18,973 nucleotides of DNA from Pirellulales bacterium (GTDB taxonomy: Bacteria > Planctomycetota > Planctomycetia > Pirellulales > JAICIG01): contig JAICIG010000111.1 in the NCBI GenBank assembly GCA_025924495.1, forward strand, positions 1-18,973. The letters are read 5' to 3'. The notes beneath the pieces are model-generated. The model was not told the DNA's origin. It was given only the letters and a program-made list of their open reading frames with translations, and made no database searches. Positions within the stretch are counted from its first letter, which is position 1. The number at the start of each line of letters is the position of its first letter. Made by a program: the position numbers and the translations under genes. Shown here piece by piece: positions 7,670 through 14,658 of this stretch.

Positions 7670-8446
7670 CTAACTTTCCGCGCCTGCGGCGACCGCGGCC
7701 GGCTGCTGCTCGTCATGCTGTGAAATCAACTGGAAAAAAAGCTCTTCGAGATCTCGCTGGTCGTGCCGGTCGCGCAACTCGTCGAGGGCGCCTTCGGCGA
7801 GAATCTTGCCGCGGTGCACGATGGCCAGCCGATCGCAAAGTTTTTCGGCCTCGCGCATGATGTGCGTCGAGAACAACACGCACTTGCCTTGTTCGCGTAG
7901 CTCAGCCACAGTTTTCAACAGCGCTCGCGCCACGAGCACGTCCAAACCGGAAGTGGCCTCGTCGAATATGAGCACCGGCGGGTCGTGGACGAGAGCCCGC
8001 GCAATGGAGACCTTCTGCTTCATGCCGGTCGACATTTTGGCGCCGAGCAAATCGCGGATCTCGTTCATCTGCAGACGTTGGAAGAGATCTTCCATTCGCA
8101 TCCGCAAAAGCCCTTGTTCAAGCCCATGCAAGCGGCCAAAGTACTCGACAATCTCCCAGGCGGTCATGCGGTCGTAGACGCCTGTATTAGCAGACATGAA
8201 ACCTATCTGGCGCCGCACTTGCGAAGGTTGAGTGACCACATCGGCGCCAGCAACCGTTACCGTGCCGCCCGTCGGCCGCAGGACCGTGCTGATGATTCGC
8301 AATGCCGTTGTCTTGCCAGCGCCGTTTGGCCCCAGCAGGCCATAGATTTGACCCGGATAAGCGTCGAAACTGATTCCGTCGAGCGCCACGAGCTTGCCCC
8401 GACGCAAGTCGGCATAATGCTTGCTAAGCTCGTGAACGTGAATCAT
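7670..8446 (-). CDS. ABC exporter ATP-binding protein (NatA-like)
   Basis: The 258-residue cytoplasmic ATPase has all nucleotide-binding motifs in order: Walker [10 protein letters not shown] (39-47), Q-loop region near 80-84 (QIGFM), signature segment MSTGMKQK (138-145) replacing the classic LSGGQ, Walker [11 protein letters not shown] (158-167), and the switch histidine in STHIM (193-197). The STGMKQ signature is typical of NatA- and gliding-type ABC exporters. The start is ATG 8446, with no clear Shine-Dalgarno site. It is followed after 6 bases by the permease-protease fusion gene, its evident partner. The 176 bases upstream, after the mqnC stop, show no convincing terminator or promoter, so read-through from mqnC is possible. 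The ATPase function is firm; the substrate is not known. Confidence 0.95.
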   Translation of the reverse strand: MIHVHELSKHYADLRRGKLVALDGISFDAYPGQIYGLLGPNGAGKTTALRIISTVLRPTGGTVTVAGADVVTQPSQVRRQIGFMSANTGVYDRMTAWEIVEYFGRLHGLEQGLLRMRMEDLFQRLQMNEIRDLLGAKMSTGMKQKVSIARALVHDPPVLIFDEATSGLDVLVARALLKTVAELREQGKCVLFSTHIMREAEKLCDRLAIVHRGKILAEGALDELRDRHDQRDLEELFFQLISQHDEQQPAAVAAGAES

Positions 8447-8622
8447 CGAACGACGCTGGCTTGGATCGAAATCAGGCTGGAATCGAACGACTGCGCCGTG
8501 CGGATCAGGCGCCGGGTTCGGACAACATCAAGCAGCGGCGCCGTCTAAGCGCGCTCTGCAGGCCCGAAACCTTAACCCAGCTTAGCTTACCGCAAACGCA
8601 GGCGTCGACGCGTCGTCCTGTC

Positions 8623-9717
8623 TCACCCCCCGACGCCGGCGGGCGCCGCGTCGATCAGTTCGTAAAACACGTTCCGCTGACGAGGAACGTATCCCAGTTC
8701 GCTAATCGCGTCTCGAATTTGTTGTAGCGTGAGGTAGTGAACCGTACCAGCGGAGGCGACGACGTTTTCCTCGATCATCAGGCTGCCCATGTCATTTGCC
8801 CCATAAAGCAGGGCAATTTGCCCGACTTTCAGGCCTTGCGTCACCCAGCTTGACTGGATGTTCGGAATATTATCGAGATACAAGCGACTGACGGCTTGTG
8901 TTTTCAGATACTCCGCCGCTCCGGCCTTGGGCAGGCGGGCTAGTGCTGTATGTTCCGGTTGAAAGGTCCAGCAAATAAATGCGGTAAATCCGCCCGTTTC
9001 GTCCTGCAACTGGCGCAACCGTTCCAGATGTTCTATTCGTTCCGCGAGCGTTTCTACATGGGCGAACATCATCGTGGCTGAGCCGCGCCCCCCCAACTCG
9101 TGCCAGACGCGACAGACATTCAGCCAATCGTCCGTCATGACCTTGCCGCGAGTGATTTCGGCGCGCACTCGATCGACCAGAATCTCGGCCCCGCCGCCAG
9201 GTAAACTGCCGAGCCCGGCCGCTTTGAGCCGCTCGAGCACGGTTCGCAGCGGCAGCTTGCTGACCTTGGTGAAGGCGTAGATCTCCGGCGGGCTGAAGCC
9301 GTGCACGTTGACTTGGGGAAATCGATCTTTAATGTCATGGAGCAGCTCTTCGTACCACTCCAGCTTGAATTCCGGATGCAATCCGCCTTGCATCAGGATT
9401 TGGTCGCCGCCCAGTTCGACCGTCTCCTCAATTTTTTTCAGCAGTTCCTGGCGATCGAGCACATAGCCTTCCGGGTCTTTCGGACGGCGATAGAAGGCGC
9501 AAAAATCACAGACTGCCGAGCAAACGTTAGTGTAGTTGATATTGCGGTCGATGTTGTAAGTGCGATAGGGCTCTGGATGCAGCCGGCGCGTTACGGCGTT
9601 GGCTGCGCGGCCGAGCAAAGGCAAATCGTGTGATTCGAGCAATGCTAGCCCTTCGGCGGGCGAAAGCCGCTCGCCCGCGATGGCCTTTTCAAGCGTTTTC
9701 GCAATCGTAGCAACCAA
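8623..9717 (-). CDS. mqnC: Cyclic dehypoxanthinyl futalosine synthase
   Basis: MqnC is a radical SAM enzyme that cyclises dehypoxanthine futalosine in the futalosine pathway to menaquinone. The 364-residue product has the radical SAM cluster motif CSAVCDFC (Cys66, Cys70, Cys73) after NYTNV, then ILMQGGLHPE, FSPPEI, SLPGGGAEIL and TTMMFAHVET-like segments (here ATMMFAHVET) that mark this family and its relative MqnE. The frame is open far upstream to 10062, but that stretch overlaps mqnA and is not conserved-looking. I choose a TTG start at 9717 because AGGAG lies exactly 6 bases upstream, the protein then has the family's normal length, and it begins with the usual helix before the first motif. 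It overlaps the end of mqnA by 29 bases. MqnE is the main alternative, but the sequence after the Cys motif (AFYRRPKDPEGY) fits MqnC better. Confidence 0.93.
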   Translation of the reverse strand: MVATIAKTLEKAIAGERLSPAEGLALLESHDLPLLGRAANAVTRRLHPEPYRTYNIDRNINYTNVCSAVCDFCAFYRRPKDPEGYVLDRQELLKKIEETVELGGDQILMQGGLHPEFKLEWYEELLHDIKDRFPQVNVHGFSPPEIYAFTKVSKLPLRTVLERLKAAGLGSLPGGGAEILVDRVRAEITRGKVMTDDWLNVCRVWHELGGRGSATMMFAHVETLAERIEHLERLRQLQDETGGFTAFICWTFQPEHTALARLPKAGAAEYLKTQAVSRLYLDNIPNIQSSWVTQGLKVGQIALLYGANDMGSLMIEENVVASAGTVHYLTLQQIRDAISELGYVPRQRNVFYELIDAAPAGVGG

Positions 9718-10501
9718 GTTCGACTCCTGCGGGCGCCAGCCCCAGCTTGTGGGCCAGCCGATAGAACAAATCCAAGCCTCGCAATTCTTGCGGGCCGAGG
9801 CGGAAGTGGAGATTATCTCGTAAATAGGAAATGCATGCAGGCCGGCTGAGCCCCAGAGGCGCCGCTTCGACCTCCGCGATCTTCTCGAGGTGAGCCAGGC
9901 CCAAATCACGCGCTCGCGACAGTGCATCGTCAAGCCCCGACAAGTCAACGCCAGGACGAGCGACCCACATCGCAAATACGAAGGGCAATTCCGCCCATCG
10001 ACACCACTCGTCCCCCAGATCCCAGACCTCGGCAAACGGACCGCCGGGTGATTGCATCGCACGATCGCCGATCAGCAATACGGCGTCGGTATTCGCTCCG
10101 CCAATCGCACTGCCAATCGGCAGCGGTTCCAGACGGGGTTCGATGCCGAATCGCTCTTTAAGTAACACCCGCACCAGGGCCGCGCTCGTCCGCGACCCCT
10201 CATCGAGAGCCAGGCTTCGTATTTGCGCGGCTGGCGTACGGCTGAGCAATTTCACCGACATGACCGGGCCGCGGCAGGCGATGCAAGCGTCGGAAACGAT
10301 GGAATAAGCTGGGTTCTGAAAGAACTCAACAGATGGAATCAGGGCCACATCCAAGCGGCCTTCCGCTAGCCCGTCTGCCAGGCGGCTGGGCAAATCGAGC
10401 ACAAGCTCCGCCTGGGGCGCAAGTTCTTTTAGGCCGTAGATCAGGGGCTTTGTGTTGAGGTAATTAACGGCGCCGAGCTTAATGCTGCGCTGGGAATTCA
10501 T
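9689..10501 (-). CDS. mqnA: Chorismate dehydratase
   Basis: MqnA removes water from chorismate to give 3-[(1-carboxyvinyl)oxy]benzoate, the first step of the futalosine route to menaquinone; it has a periplasmic-binding-protein-like fold but is cytoplasmic. The 270-residue product opens with IKLGAVNYLNTKPLIYGL (residues 7-24), the family's conserved N-terminal strand, followed by DLPSRLADGLAEGRLDVALIPSVE and the central segments LDEGSRTSAALVR and VLLIGDRA. The ATG at 10501 is preferred (AGGA lies 3 bases upstream); the frame extends only to a GTG at 10531. The 3' end overlaps mqnC by 29 bases, so the two are co-translated. mqnB, mqnD and mqnE are not in the window and must lie elsewhere if the pathway is complete. 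Confidence 0.95.
   Translation of the reverse strand: MNSQRSIKLGAVNYLNTKPLIYGLKELAPQAELVLDLPSRLADGLAEGRLDVALIPSVEFFQNPAYSIVSDACIACRGPVMSVKLLSRTPAAQIRSLALDEGSRTSAALVRVLLKERFGIEPRLEPLPIGSAIGGANTDAVLLIGDRAMQSPGGPFAEVWDLGDEWCRWAELPFVFAMWVARPGVDLSGLDDALSRARDLGLAHLEKIAEVEAAPLGLSRPACISYLRDNLHFRLGPQELRGLDLFYRLAHKLGLAPAGVELGCYDCENA
9724..9728 (-). promoter_or_regulatory. Shine-Dalgarno site deciding the TTG start of mqnC
   Basis: AGGAG on the minus strand, 6 bases before the TTG at 9717 and inside the mqnA coding region. There is no in-frame ATG or GTG nearby that gives a normal-length MqnC, so this site fixes the start. Confidence 0.75.
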
Positions 10502-10663
10502 AGTTCCTGATCCTTCGCCGACGGGCCGCACTGCGTGCTTAACCTATTGACCTGCGAGAAGTTATGCCTGAATACACAATGGTCGCATGCCCGCATACGG
10601 CCGCAATAAGCGTTCGCCGACCCATTTTAGCCGGACTGACGTAGACTGACCACCGCACCGCTA
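10502..10663. other. Divergent intergenic region, mqnA / small ORF-formamidase
   Basis: If the small ORF at 10664 is not real, the gap extends to 10836 (335 bases). Outward-facing genes on both sides require promoters here. The plus-strand TTGACC at 10548-10553 has no acceptable -10 box at 16-18 bases, and I find no convincing promoter on the minus strand. No strong palindrome or tRNA-like fold was seen by eye. Confidence 0.5.
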
Positions 10664-10840
10664 ATGGCTAACCGCAAGAAGACGGCACGAGATAACGAGG
10701 CGGAGATGCAGTTCAATCGCACGCCCCTTATCATGCACGCTGCTGTTATCGCTGAGCCAGCGAAACCTGCCTGCGGCTTGCACTTGCCGACTGAGATCGA
10801 GCGCAGCCTTAGTCAATTTTCCCGTAGGGAGCCGACGTGA
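10664..10840 (+). CDS. Possible small ORF, 58 codons, coupled to formamidase gene
   Basis: An uninterrupted frame runs from ATG 10664 to TGA 10838-10840 and would encode a basic/hydrophilic 58-residue peptide (MANRKKTARDNEAEM...). A second in-frame ATG at 10706, with GAGG 5 bases upstream, would give 44 residues. Its stop overlaps the GTG start of the downstream gene in a GTGA junction, the classic arrangement for translational coupling. I recognise no domain, membrane segment or signal peptide. It fills most of an otherwise long non-coding gap ahead of the formamidase-family gene. A frame of this size can arise by chance in GC-rich DNA, so the call rests on the exact overlap and the ribosome-binding context. 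It could be a leader peptide, a small subunit-like protein, or nothing. Confidence 0.35.
   Translation: MANRKKTARDNEAEMQFNRTPLIMHAAVIAEPAKPACGLHLPTEIERSLSQFSRREPT
10826..10831 (+). promoter_or_regulatory. Shine-Dalgarno site for GTG start at 10837
   Basis: AGGGAG, 5 bases before the GTG of the formamidase-family gene. It supports the GTG start, since no ATG is available in frame near this position. Confidence 0.7.
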
Positions 10841-11808
10841 AACGGATCGACCGAGAACAAGCGCGAAAGTATGCCTTTGATTGGCGCGACGAGCCGCTGA
10901 TTCGAGTCGAGCACGGCGAGAGTTTCGAGATCGAGACCTACGATGCGAGCACGGGATTTTTCAAGTCGGCGACAGACAAAGCAATTCCGGGCCGCCGGCC
11001 AGGGTTCGATCGCCTGCCGCCTTTGGCTAACCCGATTGGCGGCCCCGTCTGGCTCGAGGGCGCCGAGCGAGGCGATACGCTCGTGGTGACGATCGAAGAC
11101 ATTCTGGTCGACGACTATTCCTGGACCGCCATCGGTCCGCGCCGGGGACCGCTGGGCGAGTCGACGCGCTGGCCGGAGTTGTCGAGCGAGTACACGACGA
11201 AGATCTTCAAGCACTCGCCTGGCCCGAGCGGAACCACGCGCGACGGCACGCTGCATTTCAGCGAACGATTGAGCTGGCCTATCACTCCGTTCGTCGGCAC
11301 GCTCGGAGTAGCGCCAGATCGCGAAGTTACGACGAGTATCGACGGACAAGGCGAGTGGGGCGGCAACCTCGACATTCGCGATGTGGCGCCGGGCAATCGC
11401 ATTCTGCTGCCCGTTTTTCATCCGGGCGCCCTATTCTACCTTGGCGATGTTCATGCCAGCCAGGGCGATACTGAGTTCACCGGCACGGCGGCCGAGACGA
11501 AGGCGACAGTCCGCGTCAAACTCGATTTATTCAAAGGCAAAAAATTGGGCTGGATGCGCATCGAGAAACCCGGCTCGATCATCTCGATCTATGCGTATCG
11601 GCCGCTAGAAGTTGCGGTGGAGAACGCCACGTTTAACCTGATGGATTGGCTCATCAGCGATTATGGCTTTTCGCCGACCGACGCTTATTGCCTGGTAACG
11701 GCTTGCCCCGATTTTCGCATTAACGTTTATCAGATGTGCAAACTAGGGAAATTGAATTACGTGGCGGGAGCGGAAATACCCAGGAAATATCTCGGGCTCG
11801 GCGCCTGA
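10837..11808 (+). CDS. Acetamidase/formamidase family protein
   Basis: The 323-residue product belongs to the FmdA/AmdA family of cytoplasmic amidases, which hydrolyse short amides such as formamide or acetamide to ammonia and the acid. Conserved blocks are NPIGGPVWLEGAERGD (65-80), the segment around GEWGGNLDIRD (172-182) and LPVFHPGALFYLGDVHASQGDTEFTG (191-216), which contains the family's metal- and substrate-site His/Asp/Gln residues. The C-terminal half (DAYCLVTACPDFRINVYQ) is also typical. The start is a GTG preceded by AGGGAG; the upstream small ORF's stop overlaps it. Length is within the range of the shorter family members. No amide transporter or regulator is adjacent, so the physiological substrate is open; many family members are annotated only by homology. 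Downstream, 141 bases separate it from the radical SAM gene. Confidence 0.9.
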   Translation: MKRIDREQARKYAFDWRDEPLIRVEHGESFEIETYDASTGFFKSATDKAIPGRRPGFDRLPPLANPIGGPVWLEGAERGDTLVVTIEDILVDDYSWTAIGPRRGPLGESTRWPELSSEYTTKIFKHSPGPSGTTRDGTLHFSERLSWPITPFVGTLGVAPDREVTTSIDGQGEWGGNLDIRDVAPGNRILLPVFHPGALFYLGDVHASQGDTEFTGTAAETKATVRVKLDLFKGKKLGWMRIEKPGSIISIYAYRPLEVAVENATFNLMDWLISDYGFSPTDAYCLVTACPDFRINVYQMCKLGKLNYVAGAEIPRKYLGLGA

Positions 11809-11949
11809 TCGTCCATCGGTCGTGCGCCGCGGCGAAGCAAGCGGGGCAATCGCCCGATAATTAGCGACAACCCGGCTGAATGCGGCTACGATTCGCGTAG
11901 AGGTCGGTTACGCCAGGTTTGTCAGCTCCTGCCGAAAGGATGTCGGAAG

Positions 11950-13512
11950 ATGGCCGAAATCGCGCTGGTGAATCCGCGGTTCGACGTCTCGTACTGGGGC
12001 CTCGAGCATGCGCTGCCGCTGTTGGGCAAGCGGGCCAATCTTCCGGTGGCTTGCTTGCCGCTCTTGGCAGCCCTCACTCCGCCGGAGCATTGCGTTACGA
12101 TCCTCGACGAGAATGTCGAGGAAATCGATTTCGAGCGACTGGCTCGGGCAGATATTGTGGCCCTGACGGGTATGAGCGTCCAACGCGGCCGCATGCGCGA
12201 AATCCTGGAAGAGTTGCGATCTCGAGGCGCGTTCATTGTGGTCGGCGGGCCGTGGGTTAGCGTGGCGGAAGATTATTTCGGCGATCTTGTCGATGTCATT
12301 TTCGTGGGCGAAGCCGAAGAAACGTGGCCAAAGTTTCTGAGCGAATGGCAGGCAGGCCGCCACGCGCGGCGGTATGAGCAGGGCGAAAAGACCGACATGA
12401 CGCAGGTTCCGGTTCCGCGATTCGACCTGCTGAAGATGCGGCACTACATGTTCGGCAGCATCCAGTTCTCGCGCGGCTGCCCGTTCCAGTGCGAGTTCTG
12501 CGATATTATCGTGACTTTCGGTCGTCGGCCTCGCCTGAAGACCTCGGCTCAGGTGCTTGCGGAGCTTGACGCCCTGCGCGCTCAGCACGTCGAAATTGCC
12601 TTGATCGTCGACGACAATCTGATCGGCAACAAGCGAGCCATCAAGCCCATCCTGCGCGACGTCGCCCAGTGGCAGCGAGCCCGCGGCTATCCGTTCACAT
12701 TCTTTACGGAGGCGTCGCTCGACCTGGCGGAGGATACAGAACTGATGCAATTGATGGTCGACGCGAACATTCAAACGGTTTTTGTCGGCATCGAAAGCCC
12801 GAATGAGGATTCGCTGCGGGAGACGAAGAAATTCCAGAACGTCCGTCCGGCGGGCTCGCTAGTCGATCGCGTCCGCAGAATACAAGATGCCGGCCTGGAA
12901 GTGTGGTGCGGCATGATTTTGGGCTTCGATCACGATACGCCGTCCATCTTCGCCGCTCAGCGGGAATTTCTCGACCAGTCGCGCATTCTGCACGCCATGA
13001 TCGGAATGTTGCAGGCGATTCCCAAAACGCCCCTCTATCAGCGATTGACCAACGAGGGGCGCCTTGACCCGGCCGATCATCCCGAATTCGGAACGAATGT
13101 CGTCCCCTTGCACATGAGTCGCGAAGAGCTCCGCGACGGCTACCTGGAGCTCATGGAGGCGCTCTACCAGCCGCAAGCGTACTTCCAGCGTCTCGAAGAT
13201 CTTTACTTGCGCGATCGTTTTCAGTTCGGCCAGGCACGCCGCCAATACTGGCGCCGACATCCTTGGACCTGGTTCAAAGCGCAATGCAGCAACGTCATCC
13301 GTTCGGCCTACATATATCACCGCTTGATGTCAAACGTCTCTGAAGCGGCGCTGCGGCGCGAGTATCGCACGCGATTAATGCGATTGCTTAAGCGGCGGCC
13401 GGATCCCGCCGTGTTGTTCGTGTACCTGATCAAGTGCGCCATGCACTTTCACCACCACATCATGGTTCGCGACATGACTCAAGGAGAACAGCGCGTCGTG
13501 AACACGTTTTGA
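11950..13512 (+). CDS. B12-binding-type radical SAM protein, HpnP-like architecture
   Basis: The 520-residue product has an N-terminal cobalamin-binding-like Rossmann domain (about 1-140; LVNPRF at 6-11, VTILDENVEEIDF at 49-61, GGPWVS at 99-104), lacking the His of the DxHxxG motif. A radical SAM domain follows, with SRGCPFQCEFC (Cys177, Cys181, Cys184) after the linker. The C-terminal region after about 370 (TPLYQRL, then a long charged helical part) looks like the DUF4070-type extension found in hopanoid C-2 methylase HpnP and many relatives of unknown function. Such enzymes perform radical methylations or related chemistry using SAM and cobalamin. No hopanoid gene (shc, hpnC-F) is in the window, so the substrate is unknown and I give no symbol. 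The ATG at 11950 has only a poor Shine-Dalgarno site (AAGGA, about 12 bases upstream). Confidence 0.88.
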   Translation: MAEIALVNPRFDVSYWGLEHALPLLGKRANLPVACLPLLAALTPPEHCVTILDENVEEIDFERLARADIVALTGMSVQRGRMREILEELRSRGAFIVVGGPWVSVAEDYFGDLVDVIFVGEAEETWPKFLSEWQAGRHARRYEQGEKTDMTQVPVPRFDLLKMRHYMFGSIQFSRGCPFQCEFCDIIVTFGRRPRLKTSAQVLAELDALRAQHVEIALIVDDNLIGNKRAIKPILRDVAQWQRARGYPFTFFTEASLDLAEDTELMQLMVDANIQTVFVGIESPNEDSLRETKKFQNVRPAGSLVDRVRRIQDAGLEVWCGMILGFDHDTPSIFAAQREFLDQSRILHAMIGMLQAIPKTPLYQRLTNEGRLDPADHPEFGTNVVPLHMSREELRDGYLELMEALYQPQAYFQRLEDLYLRDRFQFGQARRQYWRRHPWTWFKAQCSNVIRSAYIYHRLMSNVSEAALRREYRTRLMRLLKRRPDPAVLFVYLIKCAMHFHHHIMVRDMTQGEQRVVNTF

Positions 13513-13538
13513 TTACTGGCTCCCCGTAGCAAACTCGC

Positions 13539-13544
13539 TACAAT
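13539..13544 (+). promoter_or_regulatory. Possible -10 box for STAS-like gene
   Basis: TACAAT (five of six consensus matches) lies 36 bases before the ATG at 13581, just after the stop of the radical SAM gene. The -35 region at 17 bp spacing (CTGGCT) is weak. If used, the leader would be about 30 nt and the STAS-like gene could be expressed independently. Confidence 0.35.
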
Positions 13545-13569
13545 ACAGGCGAACCATGATTGCACATTC

Positions 13570-13577
13570 GGAGGTGA
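13570..13577 (+). promoter_or_regulatory. Strong Shine-Dalgarno site of STAS-like gene
   Basis: GGAGGTGA, whose GGAGG core ends 6 bases before the ATG at 13581. It is the strongest ribosome-binding site seen in the window, where many genes have none. Confidence 0.75.
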
Positions 13578-13580
13578 GCA

Positions 13581-13943
13581 ATGTCGATTGAGCTCCGCGA
13601 GGAACAGGTCGGAAAAGTCTTGGACGTGCGGGTGAGCGGCAAGCTGTCCAAGGCCGATTATCAGCAATTCGTTCCTGAAGTCGAACGATTGATCAAGGCC
13701 CACGGCAAACTCCGCATCCTGTTGGAAATGCATGACTTTCACGGCTGGGAGGCCGGCGCATTGTGGGAGGACATCAAGTTTGACGCTAAGCACTTCAATG
13801 ACATCGAACGACTGGCGATGGTCGGCGAGACAAAGTGGGAATCGATGATGAGCCAGTTTTGCAAGCCATTCACGACGGCCAAGATTCGTTACTTCGATCA
13901 AACCAAAGCCGACGAAGCGCGGAGTTGGTTGACGAGCAACTGA
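13581..13943 (+). CDS. SpoIIAA/STAS-like protein
   Basis: This small 120-residue soluble protein matches the SpoIIAA-like family (relatives of the STAS anti-sigma-factor-antagonist fold). It begins with a strand (VLDVRVSGKLSKADYQQFVPEVE, about 13-35), then KLRILLEMHDFHGWEAGALWEDIKFD (43-68), which is the family's signature, and ends with strand-helix elements (AKIRYFDQTKADEARSWL). Members are widespread, often solitary, and mostly uncharacterised; some bind lipids or nucleotides. No sigma factor or anti-sigma kinase is adjacent, so a role in partner switching is not supported here. A very good Shine-Dalgarno site and a possible own -10 box suggest solid independent expression. It converges on ktrA, with a hairpin between the two stops. 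Confidence 0.85.
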   Translation: MSIELREEQVGKVLDVRVSGKLSKADYQQFVPEVERLIKAHGKLRILLEMHDFHGWEAGALWEDIKFDAKHFNDIERLAMVGETKWESMMSQFCKPFTTAKIRYFDQTKADEARSWLTSN

Positions 13944-13956
13944 CGTCGTCAGACGG

Positions 13957-13977
13957 GCGTGCGCCTTGGCGGCACGC
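13957..13977. terminator. Hairpin between convergent STAS-like and ktrA genes
   Basis: GCGTGC (13957-13962) and GCACGC (13972-13977) can pair, with further internal GCC/GGC pairing and one bulged G. It lies in the 45-base gap between two convergent stops. The T-tracts on either side are poor, so it may be a bidirectional or Rho-assisted terminator. Confidence 0.35.
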
Positions 13978-13988
13978 GAGTAGGCTCT

Positions 13989-14654
13989 TTAGCGCAGCTC
14001 GCTCAAGCGGCCAAGTTGGTCTTTCATGCCGATGACCAGCAACGTCTGGTCGTCGGTAAGTTTGAAATCACCATCAGGGTTTAGCGTCAGCTTGCCATTC
14101 AGGTGGTCCTTGATGCCGAGCACGAGACAGCCATAGCGGCGTCGCAGATCGGCATCACGCAAGGTCTTGCCGACGAGAGTTTCAGGCACTGCCATTTCCA
14201 CCAGGTTGTGGTCAGTGTCGATCGTTAGCGCATCGAGTACATTGGGCCACGTCATGCTATCGGCCAGCTGGGCCGCCATTTCCGCTTCGGGAAAGACCAC
14301 TCGCTCCACGCCGATGTGTTTCAGAATCTTGCCGTGCTCTTCCGAAACGCCTTTGACCAGAACGCGCTTGGCGCCCAGCTCGCGCGCGTGGAGCGCCGCG
14401 AGCAGCGAGGTTTCGATGTTTTCTCCCAGGCTGATGAAGACCGCATGCGATTTCGCGACCAGCAATTCGGCCAGCGAGGCCTTGTCGGTGACGTTGGCCA
14501 CCACGGCCTCGTAGAGCACGTTCTTCAGCGCCTCGACGCGGCGTTCGCTGGCGTCGACGCCTGTAACTCGACAGCCGTTCTGGGCCAGGCGCGTGGAGAG
14601 CGCCGTGCCAAAGGATCCAAGACCGAGCACCACGAAGCGTTTGTTTTCTTTCAT
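13989..14654 (-). CDS. ktrA: Potassium uptake regulatory subunit (RCK domain)
   Basis: KtrA is the cytoplasmic, nucleotide-binding ring subunit that gates the KtrB potassium channel-transporter. The 221-residue product has an RCK N-terminal Rossmann domain with GLGSFG at 11-16 and the acidic residue Asp34 at the end of the second strand, then the conserved NVTD (54-57) and FPEAEMA (121-127). An RCK C-terminal (TrkA_C) domain follows from about 140 to 216 (VGKTLRDADLRRRYGCLVLGI). One RCK unit of this length is the KtrA form; TrkA proper has two. The start at ATG 14654 lies 4 bases after the ktrB stop, so the pair is co-translated. ATP/ADP and c-di-AMP control are known for some KtrA proteins; nothing in this sequence proves either. 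Confidence 0.93.
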   Translation of the reverse strand: MKENKRFVVLGLGSFGTALSTRLAQNGCRVTGVDASERRVEALKNVLYEAVVANVTDKASLAELLVAKSHAVFISLGENIETSLLAALHARELGAKRVLVKGVSEEHGKILKHIGVERVVFPEAEMAAQLADSMTWPNVLDALTIDTDHNLVEMAVPETLVGKTLRDADLRRRYGCLVLGIKDHLNGKLTLNPDGDFKLTDDQTLLVIGMKDQLGRLSELR

Positions 14655-14658
14655 CCGC

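Noticed and set aside
7985..8548. 187-codon open frame on the plus strand
   Set aside because: Antisense to the ABC ATPase gene and extending into a gap; no motif seen.
9718..10062. N-terminal extension of mqnC
   Set aside because: Overlaps mqnA in another frame, is rich in Arg/Trp/Cys/Ser without family similarity, and a TTG with a strong Shine-Dalgarno site explains the start.
10813..11421. 202-codon open frame on the minus strand
   Set aside because: Antisense to the formamidase-family gene, Arg/Ala-rich, no recognisable motif.
11908..12774. 288-codon open frame on the minus strand
   Set aside because: It lies wholly opposite the radical SAM gene, whose motifs are unmistakable; the composition is that of an antisense shadow and no domain is recognisable.
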